Positions 32,953 to 44,990 of a stretch of 64,000 nucleotides of DNA are shown here, in pieces. The position numbers and the translations under genes are program-made. This stretch comes from Chrysoperla carnea (lineage: Eukaryota; Arthropoda; Insecta; Neuroptera; Chrysopidae), in contig NC_058341.1 in the NCBI RefSeq assembly GCF_905475395.1, positions 67,401,501 to 67,465,500 of the forward strand, written 5' to 3'. The notes beneath the pieces are model-generated. The model was not told where the DNA came from. It saw only the letters and a program-made list of their open reading frames with translations, and ran no database searches. Position 1 is the stretch's first letter. Each line of letters starts with the position of its first letter.

Positions 32953-33445
32953 CTTTATTTTCAACTTTGATGTTGAATTTTGTTATAACTTCATGAATGT
33001 AGACGAAAAATATGAAAAAAATTTTTCGATAGCTGCCTTGGTTTTCGAAATAGCAAAAGCCAAATAATTAAACAAAATTTTCGATATTTTGAAAATTATT
33101 CCAGATACAAAAAAAAAAAACAGAGGTGTCGTGGGACACGCGGTAAGAACTATGTTCCTATCGTATCTCCGTATACTATAAATTTAGCGCTTACTTTTAC
33201 TGATTTGTTTTGATTTTTTTGCTGGTTTGAATGATTGATTATGCACATGTTCAATTTTGTAAGATCATTTTGTGTCTTTTTTCTTTTATCTATTTTTTAA
33301 AATATTCAGTGTGACTTGAAAATGAAAAATATACAACAAGATAAAAATTATTTGAAAATACAAATAATCGCATGAGTAATTAATTATAAATATTAGTTAG
33401 TTTTCTGTAAATGGTTTTTTTTTTTTTTTTGTCACGATACTGTTT

Positions 33446-33549
33446 ACGTGACCTATGATGCTCATTTACGAACTTGACCTCACTTTTTACGTCCTGAGTA
33501 CGCTGTAAAAATTTTAGCTCGATATCTTTTTTCGTTTTTGAGTTATCGT
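33446..33549 (-). mobile_element. DINE-like internal fragment
   Basis: It matches only the middle of the element: GACCTATGATGCTCATTTAC, GAACTTGACCTCACTTTTTA, TTTTCGTTTTTGAGTTATCG. Confidence 0.7.
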
Positions 33550-34228
33550 TTCTGTACATTGGTAATTTTAGGTTTAATTTTTTTTCTTTTTTTTTCTCTA
33601 ACGATACTAATTATCTGTGCTTTGATAATTCTGAAAATTTGAAGTATTAATTTAAGAAGTCAAATACTTGTTTTATTGTTTAAAGAATTTAATATTATAA
33701 CGATTTTAACTCTATACTTTATGAATTAATTGCAATATTAGTTTAAAAAAAAAAAGACATACTTCTTCTGATTTAGTAGTCAACCTAATATGTGCGTACA
33801 TTACCTTCAATTGGCTTTATCAAAATATTTATTATGACATAACATAAAATTTGCTTGTTCTTACTCTAAATTATCTATTTTGTTTAACTTCTTCTGATAA
33901 CTCACAACTCTTTTTTTTGAATGAAAAACATAAATTTTGGAGCAGATGGTAAATTATTTTCAGAATATTTTCAAAATGCATGGCAAGCTGAATCGGTTAC
34001 AAAAGTTTAGGTTATTAATATATCGTCATTTTTGCCTTTACCTCTCAACCAGCAAACCAATTATAAGGTGCGATGAGGAATATAGTTCCAAAAATTTTAT
34101 TCTTACTTTTCGCCTTACAATGTCAAGTTATAACATAATTCACCATCAAAGTTGAAATATACATTTTTTAATTTTGTGTCTCCATTACCGTGCTCATATT
34201 AGGGTTTTAACTTTAATTTAATTTTTTT

Positions 34229-34775
34229 TATACGATGCATACATGCAATATGCAAGGTATAGTAAGTTTAGTCCCAAGTTTATAACGCTAGGAAAAAAAT
34301 TTGTCATAGGTGTTCATAGAATCACCTAATTAGTCCATTTCCGGTTGTCCGCCCGTCCGTCTGTTTACACGATAACTCAAAAACGAAAAAAGATGTCGAG
34401 CTGAAATTTTTACAGCGTACTCAGGACGTAAAAAGTGAGGCCGAGTTCGTAAATGAGCATCATAGGTCAATTGGGTCTTGGGTCCGTAGGATCCATCTTA
34501 TAAAGCGTTAGAGATAGAATAAAAGTTTAAATGTAAAAAATGTTCCTTATCAATGTTCCTTATAAATAAACAACTTTTGCTTGAAACATTTTTTCGTAAA
34601 CATCACTGTTTACCCGTAAAGGCGCCAATTAGGCGGAAATTTTATAATATGTACTATACTTGATTATCAGTTATGTATGTGTCACATGTATGTATGTGTT
34701 ATGTGATAAAGAAATCAACACTGACTATGCATGGTATTTCAACAATTAATTCAGTCAATTGTTTGTTTTCACTTG
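34229..34775 (+). mobile_element. DINE/mini-me-like element, full length
   Basis: It begins TATACGATGCATACATGCAA, with the core TTTAGTCCCAAGTTTATAAC and the GTCY run GTCCGCCCGTCCGTCTG. It ends TCAATTGTTTGTTTTCACTT then G. Compared with 24124-24170, the host sequence is split between TTTAACTTTAATTTAA and TTTTAATTTCCACCGACTAG. This places the element ends close to TATACC and CACTTG. Confidence 0.9.
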
Positions 34776-35005
34776 TTTTTTTTTTTAATTTCCACCGACT
34801 AGTTTTGAAGAAATCTATGAAAACATATTATCCATCTACCGTTTTCCCATAAGATAATTGTTAAAATACCTTCTTTTGAAGTCATTTATTTATTTAAATA
34901 ATCGGACAACTCTCCCAAAAATTTTAGAATTGATTTAGACTTAGTATAACTTCATATAAAAAGTATTTTATTCAAAATTGCTTTCGCGCTCGTACATCCT
35001 TAAAG

Positions 35006-35679
35006 ATTAAAGATTTGAAAGTAGTTCTTGTTGTACCTATAATTGTGATAGCAGCGTTTGGAGAAATTTGGAGCAATTTTGGAGAAATTCATGCTGTGTT
35101 ATTTTTTATTTTCTGGAAAAAGTATTTTTCCAGTTTGGCTATAGTATTTTTCATAAACCAAATGATGCAAAATAAAATGTTGTTTACGGTCTTTCGATTT
35201 ATATTCGTTTACAAAAACTCCGAAAAAAAAATTATTCGGTGGTGTAATTAGATAAATTTTACTATCGTCCGACTTTCTGGTTTATCTCTCGTTTTCCCCC
35301 AACTTTGAAGTGGCAAACTTAGCTAAACAAGCTTAGCTAAACAAATTTAGCTAAATTAAACTGTACACTACAAAATGAGTACTAATTCATCAATCGTTAA
35401 GTTTTTAGTACTATTAAGAATAGAAATTTATTATTTTATTATCGTTGTTAAAACAGACCTATAATAATTTTAACAATAAACAGAAATATTAAAAAAGAAA
35501 AAACATCCGGTCAAATGTTTTTAATTCCAAGGTTTGTATTTTAATATTCTAAAAATATTATAAAATTTTAAATTAAACAATACAAATCAAAAAAACAAAT
35601 TATGTCATCAATTAACAAGATTTTACATAAATTGTTAATAAATTGGAAAATCAAAACAAATTATGATTTCACATCCCTA
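35006..35679. other. Gene-free AT-rich stretch
   Basis: A 78-codon plus-strand ORF (35015-35251) is hydrophobic by composition but has no family motif. No other feature. Confidence 0.35.
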
Positions 35680-36079
35680 TCTCTATTATATTATAAATGC
35701 GAAAGTAAGCATGTTTGTTTGTTTGTTACGCTTTCACGTTAAAACTAGAGAATCATTTTTAATAAAACTGTACAGCAATGTAGCTCATACTTCAGAATAA
35801 CACATGAGCTATAATTTATAAAGATATATTTTTTAATATATTAAAAAAAAATTAAATTTAATCACATTAGTATAAATTACAGATTTCTGTAAAAATAGTC
35901 AAAGTAAAACAATACATTTAAAAAAATAGAAAACCGTTACCTGTGTTTCGATTCCCTACTATTATTCCGAGTGTTATGGAAAGGGGATAAGTCAGCACAC
36001 GGGATATGAAGGCTATAACGTGATGGTCTTTACCAATCATTACTTTTAAATCCAGCGAGGCGGGTGGGTATCAAGCTAG
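35680..36079 (+). mobile_element. Non-autonomous Helitron, family 1
   Basis: It starts TCTCTATTATATTATAAATG right after A (35679) and ends GGGTATCAAGCTAG right before T (36080), the Helitron rule of insertion between A and T with no duplication. The interior GCGAAAGTAAGCATGTTTGT, TTTCACGTTAAAACTAG and AACTGTACAGCAATGTAGCT matches 61498-61939 and, inverted, 62279-62677. It has no Rep/helicase coding. Confidence 0.85.
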
Positions 36080-36196
36080 TATAAAATAAAAACTCGTTAG
36101 TACCCAAGTACCTCCATAATCTTAGACGATCCAATCCAACTTATACAGGTCTCATTATATGAAACTCACTATTTTTTTTAGGACCTGGCATGAAAC

Positions 36197-36864
36197 AAGT
36201 GAAAATAAACAATTGACTGAGTTATTTGTTGAAATAGCCTGTGTAGAAAGAGTTGAATGTCAGTGCTTGCATTATTTTTAATAAATAAATAAAAGTTTAA
36301 ATCTCAACACAATTATGGCCAACACAATTTAAACGACCAACACAATTATGGCGACCTTTCGGTGGCCATTTGTTTTATATTATCTCGAATTTTTTTTTCG
36401 TTTTTAAGGAATCTTTCACAAGACCACTAGTTTAAGCTAACTGCAAACTTTCAACTGTCTACGTTTAATATTTTTGGAGAAAATGGACACCAAAGTTTTG
36501 TACTAATTTGCGCCTTCACAGGTAAACAGTGATATTGACGAAAAAATGTTTTAAGCAAAAGTTATTTATTTTTTATAAGGAATAGTTTTTATATTTAAAC
36601 TTTGGTTCTATCTATAACGGTTTACAAGATCCAATTGGCCTATATTGGTCATTTACGAACTCAATCTCACTTTTTACGTCCTGAGCACGCTGTAAAAATT
36701 TCAGCTTGATATCTCTTATCGGTTTAATGTTCACGGACTACTTAGATAATTTAAGAACACCTATACCAAAATTTTGTTCGGGTCATCAATAATTTTAAGC
36801 GTTACAAACTTGGGACTAAAATGAGTATATCTTGATATATATTACTTATATACAGAAGGGTATA
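36197..36864 (-). mobile_element. DINE-like element, variant subfamily
   Basis: It opens AAGTGAAAATAAACAATTGA and contains the variant segment CCAACACAATTATGGCGACC. AACAGTGATATTGACG and CTCAATCTCACTTTTTACGT follow, and the hairpin end is GAAGGGTATA. The GTCY part is deleted. Confidence 0.8.
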
Positions 36865-36892
36865 AAAACTGCTTAAAAATGCAACAAACTAT

Positions 36893-36998
36893 AGTTCTAT
36901 CAAACCAAACCAAAGTGGTACTGAGCAAGAAAGAGCGTCGATATGAGTTCACGTACATATATATCTCTTTCTCAGTGCCACTTTGGATTGATAGAACT
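36893..36998. other. Hairpin, miRNA-precursor-like
   Basis: AGTTCTATCAAACCAAACCA then AAGTGGTACTGAG (left arm) pairs with CTCAGTGCCACTTTGG then ATTGATAGAACT (right arm) with few mismatches and one small bulge. The span is 106 nt with a loop of about 30 nt. A 70-codon ORF across it is coincidental. Real miRNA, small MITE and old inverted duplication are all possible. Confidence 0.45.
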
Positions 36999-38279
36999 CT
37001 AGTACTTAATAAATACATTCAATGTGTTTCTTCTCTACTTCGGTTGAACATAACTGCTGATTTAAATATATTCAGTGTTTTAAATTGCTAAAAACAAATA
37101 AGATTAAACAATATTTGTTATACGTTCGTATGTCTCTCTCTTTATCTACTGTCTTGTTGTTATAATGCTTGTACTAGTTCTGTCTTTTTTGTAATAATTT
37201 TATATTCTTATATCCTCTCACAAGTTGTATGATGAAGTCGTTTGTATATAACATTAGTGAAATTTTGATACAATTAAGATCATACTTCACAGGATCATTT
37301 CTGTAGTGTGTCTTCACATTATCTCTACTCTAATGTAGAGTCAATGTAACCACGATGAGGAGAAGTAGTGCGGTTTCCGGAGCGTGAGATAGTTTCGATA
37401 TTTGACTCTAAGTCGAATTCGAGTCAGCGATGATCGTTCTACCATCTGTTTACAGATGGTTATGGAAGCCACACATGCTGAGTGGTCCTATTATAAATTC
37501 TAAGCACAAAATTAAACATAACGTATGGTTATAAAGCTTTTTCAATGCCTTGAACCTTATATGGCTCAAAAAATGTTCATATCAATGGACCATAAGGGGC
37601 GATGAGGCCTCGATTCTTAAAACATATTTGTTTTAGTCTCTACAATAAAATTAAAATAAAAGAATGGCATTTAACGGAACATAAACCAAGACTTTTGAAA
37701 GTTTTATGTTAACTGTTTCACACTTAATAGTTATTTTACTCGCTAAGATTAACTTTGAAGCTCGAATGCCAAAGAATTCGGAGTAAGGTTGAAGCATATC
37801 CCCGATAAACACTATATATGTAAAAAGAAAAAGAGAATATGGATGAAAATAAAACCAAAACAATATATATCTAGCAATAGCTGTGTTCGATATGTGTTGT
37901 CAAATCGTCCAATACGTTCTGGCATCGCCGATTCATTCAAAGTGAATATTAAATATTATTATCTGAAATACTCTGCCGGAATTGTCTCTCAAACTTAATG
38001 CGATTTTTTTCGAGTTGGTTACCATGATATCTCAAGTTCTACCCGACCAATTCCTTTAAAATTTGGTGGGAATCTTCTTTATTAATCTCGCTATCGGCTA
38101 TGTGTTTGAATATTAAAAACTAAATAAAAGGGGTAAAAATATATTTGAATTTTTGTTTTTTTTTTCTAAGGTTAAGGTGATAGCGTCTTCACTGCTTAAG
38201 AATTTTTCAATTTTTTTTGTTTTAGATCACTACAAGGGAGAGAATAATGTCAACCAGGATGCATCGTTTTAATTTTTTA
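36999..38279. other. Gene-free stretch
   Basis: A twin E-box palindrome CCATCTGTTTACAGATGG lies at 37442-37459, inside a somewhat more complex region (37300-37500). No gene was recognised. ORFs at 37651-37863 and 37789-37998 overlap on opposite strands and look like chance. Confidence 0.35.
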
Positions 38280-39650
38280 GATATCAAGAAGGGGTTTATC
38301 TGACAAACTATGGGCCTCACGAAACAATTATTAGAACATTTTTTGTTGCAAATAAAATTATCTAGAACTCTGATCGAGTAAGTTTTATTCGTATATAAGC
38401 GAAAATCGATGAAAATTTGAGAACATATTGTCTATTGGTCGTGGTCTAACTGTTTTTCTGATTTAAAAAAAAAATTATGTTGGATCTTTTTTATAGAGTG
38501 ATTTTTAAAAATAACTAGCTGTGAACTACCCGCTTTGCTGGGCAACATCCCCACTTGCACCCCTCCCTCCACATTTCTTTGCGTGGGATAACAGTTTTGT
38601 AATGTACACGTCATGCTCTTTTATTTGATATCCCACTTAGGTATATTTGTAAATATTCGATAATTCCTTCCCTCTTTCTCGCTTCACCTTTCTACTCTCC
38701 GAAGGTTCAAAGTAGATAAAAACAATATATCTTTGAAGCTGGTTGTATATCGTGTCAATATTGAGCTTAATCGATGCACAACTTTTTTAGTTTTTGAAGC
38801 ATATTCCTTTCAACCCCTATTTCAACCCCTTACTCTACTATAATATGGATGTATTATACATAAAAACCTTCCTCTTGAATCACTCTACCTGTTAAAAATC
38901 CGCATCAAAATCCGTTGCGTAGTTTCAAAGATTTAAGCGTACATAGGGACATAGGGACAGAAAAAGCGACTTTGTTTTATAATATGTAGTGATTTTCATT
39001 AAACTTTTTTAATTTTATCCATTAATTAAGTTTGTACAGCGCTGTGAAACGAATCTTCAGTATTCATAACTATACAAAAAATTTAATGATTCGCCATAAT
39101 TTTCAACCGTCATTTCATTTTTTTAATGATAATCTTTTTATTTGATAATGCAATATTTTTAATAATTAATTATGAGATGGAGAGTCTGGAGAGTTGCTTT
39201 TTAAACGTGGTATTATGTCGCAGTAGGAATAATCCACTGCCATTTTCTAAATCACATGATTACTCTGTCCTCAACATTTTTGATAGACCAGGCTGCAGCT
39301 GAGGACCTGGTTGACCTTCTATATCAAATATTTGAAAGAGATTTGACCTTTTATATCAAAATCAAGTTTACAATGAAGATTATTTCTTAAAAACCGCTCT
39401 ATAAAAATGGTCTGACATCATTTTTTTGTAAAATGACCAGAAAAAAAGTTATAACGACCAATTGAAAATGTGCTCTCCAATTTTGATCGATGTTCGCTTA
39501 TAACTTTGTTGTTTTTGGTTCTACGACTAAAAATTACTCAACCGAAGTTCTGGAGAATTTTATTTGCAACAAAAAATGTTCTAATAATTTTTTTGTGAGG
39601 CCTATAGTTTGTCAGATAAACCATAAAAAGCATTTGTACAGTTTTTCCAA
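38280..39650. repeat. Fold-back element split by a Helitron
   Basis: The left arm about 38295-38470 (ATCTGACAAACTATGGGCCT, TAGAACATTTTTTGTTGCAA, TATTGGTCGTGGTC) is inverted in the right arm about 39430-39625 (GACCAATTG, TTGCAACAAAAAATGTTCTA, AGGCCTATAGTTTGTCAGAT). A Helitron of 478 bp lies between them. Confidence 0.65.
38515..38992 (-). mobile_element. Non-autonomous Helitron, family 2
   Basis: On the minus strand it starts TCACTACATATTATAAAACA after A (38993). GTCGCTTTTTCTGTCCCTAT and ACGCAACGGATTTTGATGCG follow. It ends GCCCAGCAAAGCGGG..CACAGCTAG before T (38514). The 3' half is nearly identical to 48046-48507. The interior words are ones I know as widespread in insect Helitrons. No coding capacity. 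Confidence 0.85.
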
Positions 39651-40286
39651 ATTGGTGGCCGGGAAACAAGAGTTACAACCCCACAAACTTAGATTTAACC
39701 TTACACTAAACCTTCCTTGATATCTGAAAAATAAAATTACGCCCTCTGACAAACGCACGCTAAGCCCAAAAAATGTAACATTTCATTGGCCTATGCTTTA
39801 AAATTACAAAATCAATACGGTTTTCCATGAGATGGTACTCTATGATCTTATACATATAATTTAACTTATAAGACACATGTTGAATATCTTCCAAGAGTAA
39901 ATAATGCCAATGGCTATTTTGAAACAATGAAGAAATAGATTTTACTATCGAAGTTATCAACAGTCCGTGACTATACGTTGTATCATCATGACCTGCGATG
40001 GTAATTATCAGATGACAGACAAAATATTTCCGGCTTAAGTTTTTTTTTTGTTTTGTTTTACTATTCTTTCGCAAAGTGTATAAATCGCATAAGTTAGACA
40101 CTCAGACAGAAGAAACTCTGTGGTTTAACGTAAAGTTGATGGTAACAGACGTTAATATTGACTGCAATTACTAACTAACAACAAGCAGTGTTTTTTTTGA
40201 ATCAAGTTATGTATATTTATTGATAATTTATCGTTTCGAAAAACCCGTTATGTAAGGTAGCTGAATAGTAGTTACCTACAAAATAC
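39651..40286. other. Gene-free AT-rich stretch
   Basis: A 113-codon minus-strand ORF (39760-40101) is the longest here but has no recognised motif, promoter or splice context. I regard it as chance. Confidence 0.35.
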
Positions 40287-40428
40287 TGTATACTCCCATC
40301 AAATTCGATGAAACTTCATATGTTATCCGATCAAATTATATAAAAACATATGGGTGAAGGTACAAAAATTCGCACCAGGCAAATTTGGTAAGAGTATTCA
40401 AAACACAATCATAAATTAAATTTAAACA

Positions 40429-40894
40429 TGTGGAAAAACAATTGAGTGAGTTAATTGTTGAAATACCATGTAAAGACATTGTTGATTACGCAATCGTTTG
40501 CTTTTTTACGTCATGTAAGTAAGGAAATATAGCCCAAAAACATACATACATACATGTAATACAGACTTAACTGATATTCCCATATAAAACATACTATATA
40601 ATTTGCGCTCTCATGGGTAAACAGTGATGTTTTCGAAAAAATGTTTCAAACAAAAATTGTTTATTTTAAGAACCAATTGACCTATGTGGCTCATTTACGA
40701 TCTCGACCTCATTTTTTATGTTCTGATAAAAATTTCAGCTTGATATCTTTATTCGTTTTTGAGCGATTGTGGACTAATTAGGTGATTTTATAAACACCTA
40801 TACCAAAATTTTGTTCATAGTATCAATATTTTTAAGCATTACAAACTTGGGACTAAACTTAGTGTACCTTGATATATTTCATATACATGGTATA
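40429..40894 (-). mobile_element. DINE-like element, shortened
   Basis: It opens with AAAAACAATTGAGTGAGTTA and contains AACTGATATTCCCATATAAA, AACAGTGATGTTTTCG and CTCGACCTCATTTTTTATG. It ends at the hairpin CATATACATGGTATA. The GTCY run is lost. Confidence 0.8.
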
Positions 40895-41084
40895 AAAGTC
40901 CACATCGATCCGAGACTGTCTGATCTACAATTCGTCTGAACTAATTTTATGATAAAACTTAGCGTTTCGCTGAAAATCGCGCAAACCTGTTTTTGATACC
41001 TTCGACCCCGCGTAAATTTTTTCCACACCTTGGATCGATGAGGACTTTATTTATGATGGTGTTTTTGGCCAATTCTACCAAACA

Positions 41085-41586
41085 GCCTGTTGCGAATTTT
41101 TGTACCTTGGATGTTTAAATTGATAAATGATTTACTGAAGTTTTGGGTGCAGCAATGCTACTTATGACAGTTTTTAGCTTTTTTTCTTGTATAATAAAAA
41201 AATTCATTAACGCAGAAAAAATTACAGTGATGTCAGAAAAATCAACGATTTTCCAAATTTTTCCACAACTTTTTTCAATTTACTCGAAATTTATGCATTT
41301 TAGAAAAAAAATTGACCAGTCCAAAGTTATCGGACTCGCCTGTTGCGAATTTTTGTACCTTGGATGTTTAAATTGATAAATGATTTACTGAAGTTTTGGG
41401 TGCAGCAATGCTACTTATGACAGTTTTTAGCTTTTTTTCTTGTATAATAAAAAAATTCATTAACGCAGAAAAAATTACAGTGATGTCAGAAAAATCAACG
41501 ATTTTCCAAATTTTTCCACAACTTTTTTCAATTTACTCGAAATTTATGCATTTTAGAAAAAAAATTGACCAGTCCAAAGTTATCGG
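41085..41586 (+). repeat. Two exact tandem copies, period 253 bp
   Basis: 41085-41333 and 41338-41586 read identically by eye over 249 bp (from GCCTGTTGCGAATTTTTGTA to CAGTCCAAAGTTATCGG), separated by 4 bp. They create two nearly identical ORFs (41143 and 41396) that are not genes. The duplication is very recent or an assembly artefact. Confidence 0.85.
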
Positions 41587-42325
41587 GCGTTAAATTTCCG
41601 ATCAATTTATATATATAAACTTTTTCTCATATTATAATTTTCTGAAAATCTACTTGTTTGATTTTCCGTGTTTTTTATGGTTTTTTTAATTTTTCTTAAA
41701 AACTGTGCATTTTAGGGAAAAAATACTATGAATAAAAATTATTAGGCATAAAATTTGCAACCAATCTGTAGTATTTTACTAGTCTTGGGCATTTCCGAAA
41801 AAATCGAAATTTAAATGAATATACACGAGGTATAAATACTTATGTTTATTTTCCGCTCTCTAGTGGTGAAATTTAAAGGCCGAAAAAAACTATATAAACA
41901 AACCGATTGAAAATTTTATTACAACATTGGGCTGAGTTAGATTTGATTTTTTCCCCGAAAATGCATAATTTTTGAAAAAAAAACTGCGGAAAACGCGGTA
42001 AATTTTATTTGAATATCGATTTTCTCAATAATGCGAAAAATTGGATAAAAAAATACAAATCTGTTGGAAATTTTATGCTTAACAACTTTTATTGGAATTA
42101 TTTTTTCCCTAAAATGTACAGTGTTAAAAAAAAATTAAAAAATCACTAAAAAGACATTGATTTGATTGATTTTCAGAAAATATGAAAGATCAGAAAAAGT
42201 TTATATGAATAAATTGTAAAAGGTTGTGGAAAAACGTGGAAAGACGTTGATGTTTCTAGGCATAGATAAGAATTGCTGCACCCAAACTTCAGTAAATTAT
42301 ACCTAATTTGATGGGAGTAATACTG

Positions 42326-44402
42326 TTATTCAGAAAAACAATAAAATTAAAAACTCTACATCCCAATGAATAAAAACTTCTACTTCTTCCAACAACTTGT
42401 CGTAGGTAATTCTCAAATCATCTCCATTTTCTACGGCGGCTATTTCTTTCAACCGATATTTTGCCGGTTGTTTTCAGCTAGTAATATATCCACTAAAATG
42501 GAACTACGAACACGGAATAAGGCCGTGTTTTCGTGAACCGTAACATATTTCTAAAAATCGCTATGCTACAGATTGTCATTTTTCTGAACAGATCTTTAAA
42601 TTTAGATCGATTTTCGAAGAATATGAACAAATGTAGAAAAACTCGTATGAAAAATTACACCAAGGAATCTCGATAAGACTTTTCATTAAAGGATTGTAGA
42701 ATAACGGATATTATTTTCTGCGACTTTACCCATAAGAAATATGTTGGTATTATTTTCAAGAAAATGAGAGTACGTCATAAAATGAGTGAAAATTGCCCTT
42801 ATTAAATGTTTTGACGGCTAAATAATATAGTATAGGAGCTCGCAACATTTTCGAGAGAGAATTTTATTACTGCTGATTTTATGATATGTTGTTCCCCTTG
42901 CTCTTTCTGTTAGAGCTTGGGCGGTCTGGCTGCCGGAAGTAGTTGCGTTTAGTACTACGCAGCCTAAATGTACAGGGCATAATACTAAATTTTAAAAGAA
43001 TTTTATTATGTCTGTGATTTTAATATTATGTTATTTAAGTATACAAAAACCTTAAATTAATTTGCCAGACGGTAATTCGGTTGCTAAACCTTGAAAAAAA
43101 GCGAAAAAATTATGAAAAATAAATGACATGTGTGGTAAATGGCTGTGGTCGTTTAGGCGCTACCAATATGTAATTATTTTAGTGATTACTAATTTCGAGT
43201 TCGATTAATTATCTCATGTTTTAAACATCAAAATTTCTAAAACTTTGCTTAATAGTAACCCTTATTTTTAGTTTGTGAACAAAATTCGTGAAATTCCATC
43301 GAAAAGTGGATTTTATCATAGTTTTAGCATAAGAACTGCAAATATTATACAGGAAATACCTGAACTGCTAAGAATCATGAACAATGAATAATAAACAATA
43401 AATATTTCGGTCATCATACTAAATACCTCATACGTAACTTTCCTATTCAGAATTTTCTAACAAGATTCCAAAGAAAATTGCATTGTGAAATATTGGGTAA
43501 ATTTTCTTAGGGTTTTAGAGGTTGAATCCTATTAATCTAAAATTTTTGGTAAATTATCCAAAATTACTTTGATAATGTTTTCGACAGTCACTTTATTAGT
43601 TGCCTCAGGTCACTTCATTAGTCATCTTTGCTGAACGATAAAGGTAATTCAAATGTACTCAGTCTATATTTCTTAACAAGTGCTAATCAGATTTCATCTA
43701 AATACATGTTTTCCGCGTGCATTTTTAACTATCTCATATTTATTATCAAAAAATTTCTCGACATAATACATCCTTGAAAAGTCAACTTTCTTGACCTTTT
43801 TATAAAACTATTCAAATGCGTGAAGGACTCTCTAAATAATTTTCTATAAATAATAAAGTGTTGATAAGAAATTTTCAAATAAAATTGACTGCAATATAAA
43901 AATATAAATAAATCGATTGACTGTTGCGTCAAAATATAATTTTAAAAATAACGAACATATAAGAATACTTTTTTTTCAAAAATTAAATGAACCATATAAT
44001 TAATTAAAAAATAAAAATATCATTTCGTCATTATTATAAATTTTAATAATACATTTTTTAATTTAATTTTATTATATTTATTTCTAATTAAAAACTTTTT
44101 ATAATATAAATGGTGAATTAAAAATAATTGGAAAACTTCACGCTTAACTGTCGTACAACAGTTTTTAAACCGGCGTATGCAGAAATTATGTTAGAAATTT
44201 TACTTCTAAACATCGTTTATTTGTATTGAGTTAGAATTTGCATTCTATCAACAAAGATCTTCTGCTTCCAAAATTTTTATATGACAGATGATGAGAGAAG
44301 ATAATAACTTAATTGTTCATTTTCCATGCATATGTTTAGTTCCCAAAGTTTGAACTATTTACCATGACACAAACAAATGACACTCTTGTTTTTCGAAAAT
44401 CT
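42326..44402. other. Gene-free stretch
   Basis: No gene or defined repeat recognised. A short richer segment at 42895-42980 (GGGCGGTCTGGCTGCCGGAA) is unassigned. Confidence 0.35.
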
Positions 44403-44700
44403 AAATAATTGACTGAATTAATTGTTAAATATCCTGTATAGAAAGTATTAAATGACAATGGTTGCATTATTTTTTTATAAATTAGAAGAGTTTAAAACGA
44501 ATTGATCTATAGGAACTCAAACTTACATCTTCTATCCTGAGCATGCTATAAAAATTTCAGCTTAATATCTCTTTTCGTTTTTGAACTATCGTGTTCACAG
44601 GCAGACAGATAAACAAAAATGGACGAATCAAGTGATTTTATGAACACAAAATTTTATTTGTACCATCAATATTGCGAAGTTTCAAACATGGGGGTACAAA
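44403..44700 (-). mobile_element. DINE-like element, decayed and internally deleted
   Basis: It keeps TAATTGACTGAATTAATTGT, AAATTTCAGCTTAATATCTC then TTTTCGTTTTTG, and CATCAATATTGCGAAGTTTC. The centre and terminal hairpin are gone. Confidence 0.65.
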
Positions 44701-44990
44701 AATAATCAAATGATTGAAATGAAAGAATGAAAGGCTACCAACATAAGGCCTTTTTGCAAAGAATTTTAGTGGTTTTTCGTGATATTCTAGTCTATTAACA
44801 ACGGCCGAATTGGCTCAAAGGGTTACGTAAGAATAAAAAAGAAATGGAACATTTCCGTGTTTTCAAAATACACGTCGATATAAAACAGTAAAGTTTCCAC
44901 CACAAACACGCTCTGCGAAAATTCGCATGCGCTTCCCATACTAACAAGGGTGGATAATTTTGAGTACATGTTGTGATAATTCAACATTAA

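Larger units (their letters stand above)
32346..35005 (+). repeat. GTAGTAC..GCGCC repeat, copy broken by nested insertions
   Basis: It starts right after TTAA (32342-32345) with GGTAGTACGAGCGCCAAGGC and ends near 35005 with CGTACATCCTTAAAGATTAA. In order it contains the same blocks as 23816-24395. It is interrupted by the DINE elements 32392-32952 and 34229-34775 and by further unrelated sequence (about 33100-34080, including a DINE scrap at 33446-33549). Confidence 0.65.
40287..42325. mobile_element. Large fold-back element, about 2 kb, with nested DINE and internal tandem duplication
   Basis: The termini TACTGTATACTCCCATCAAA and TTTGATGGGAGTAATACTGT are inverted. Inner arms also pair: ACTGAAGTTTTGGGTGCAGC (about 41133-41152) with TTGCTGCACCCAAACTTCAG (42273-42292), and a block with GGGAAAAAATACTATG (about 41715-41730) with TTTTTTCCCTAAAATG (about 42102-42117). 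The centre is near 41800-41850. A DINE element (40429-40894) sits in the left arm, and 41085-41333 is exactly repeated at 41338-41586. No transposase. Confidence 0.7.

Noticed and set aside
39760..40101. 113-codon minus-strand ORF as a host gene
   Set aside because: No recognised domain, splice or promoter context, in AT-rich sequence where ORFs of this size arise by chance; kept only as a note in the region entry.
41143..41593. Two near-identical ORFs MGAAMLLMTV as a duplicated gene
   Set aside because: They lie in an arm of a non-coding palindrome and result from the 253-bp duplication; no homology or gene structure.
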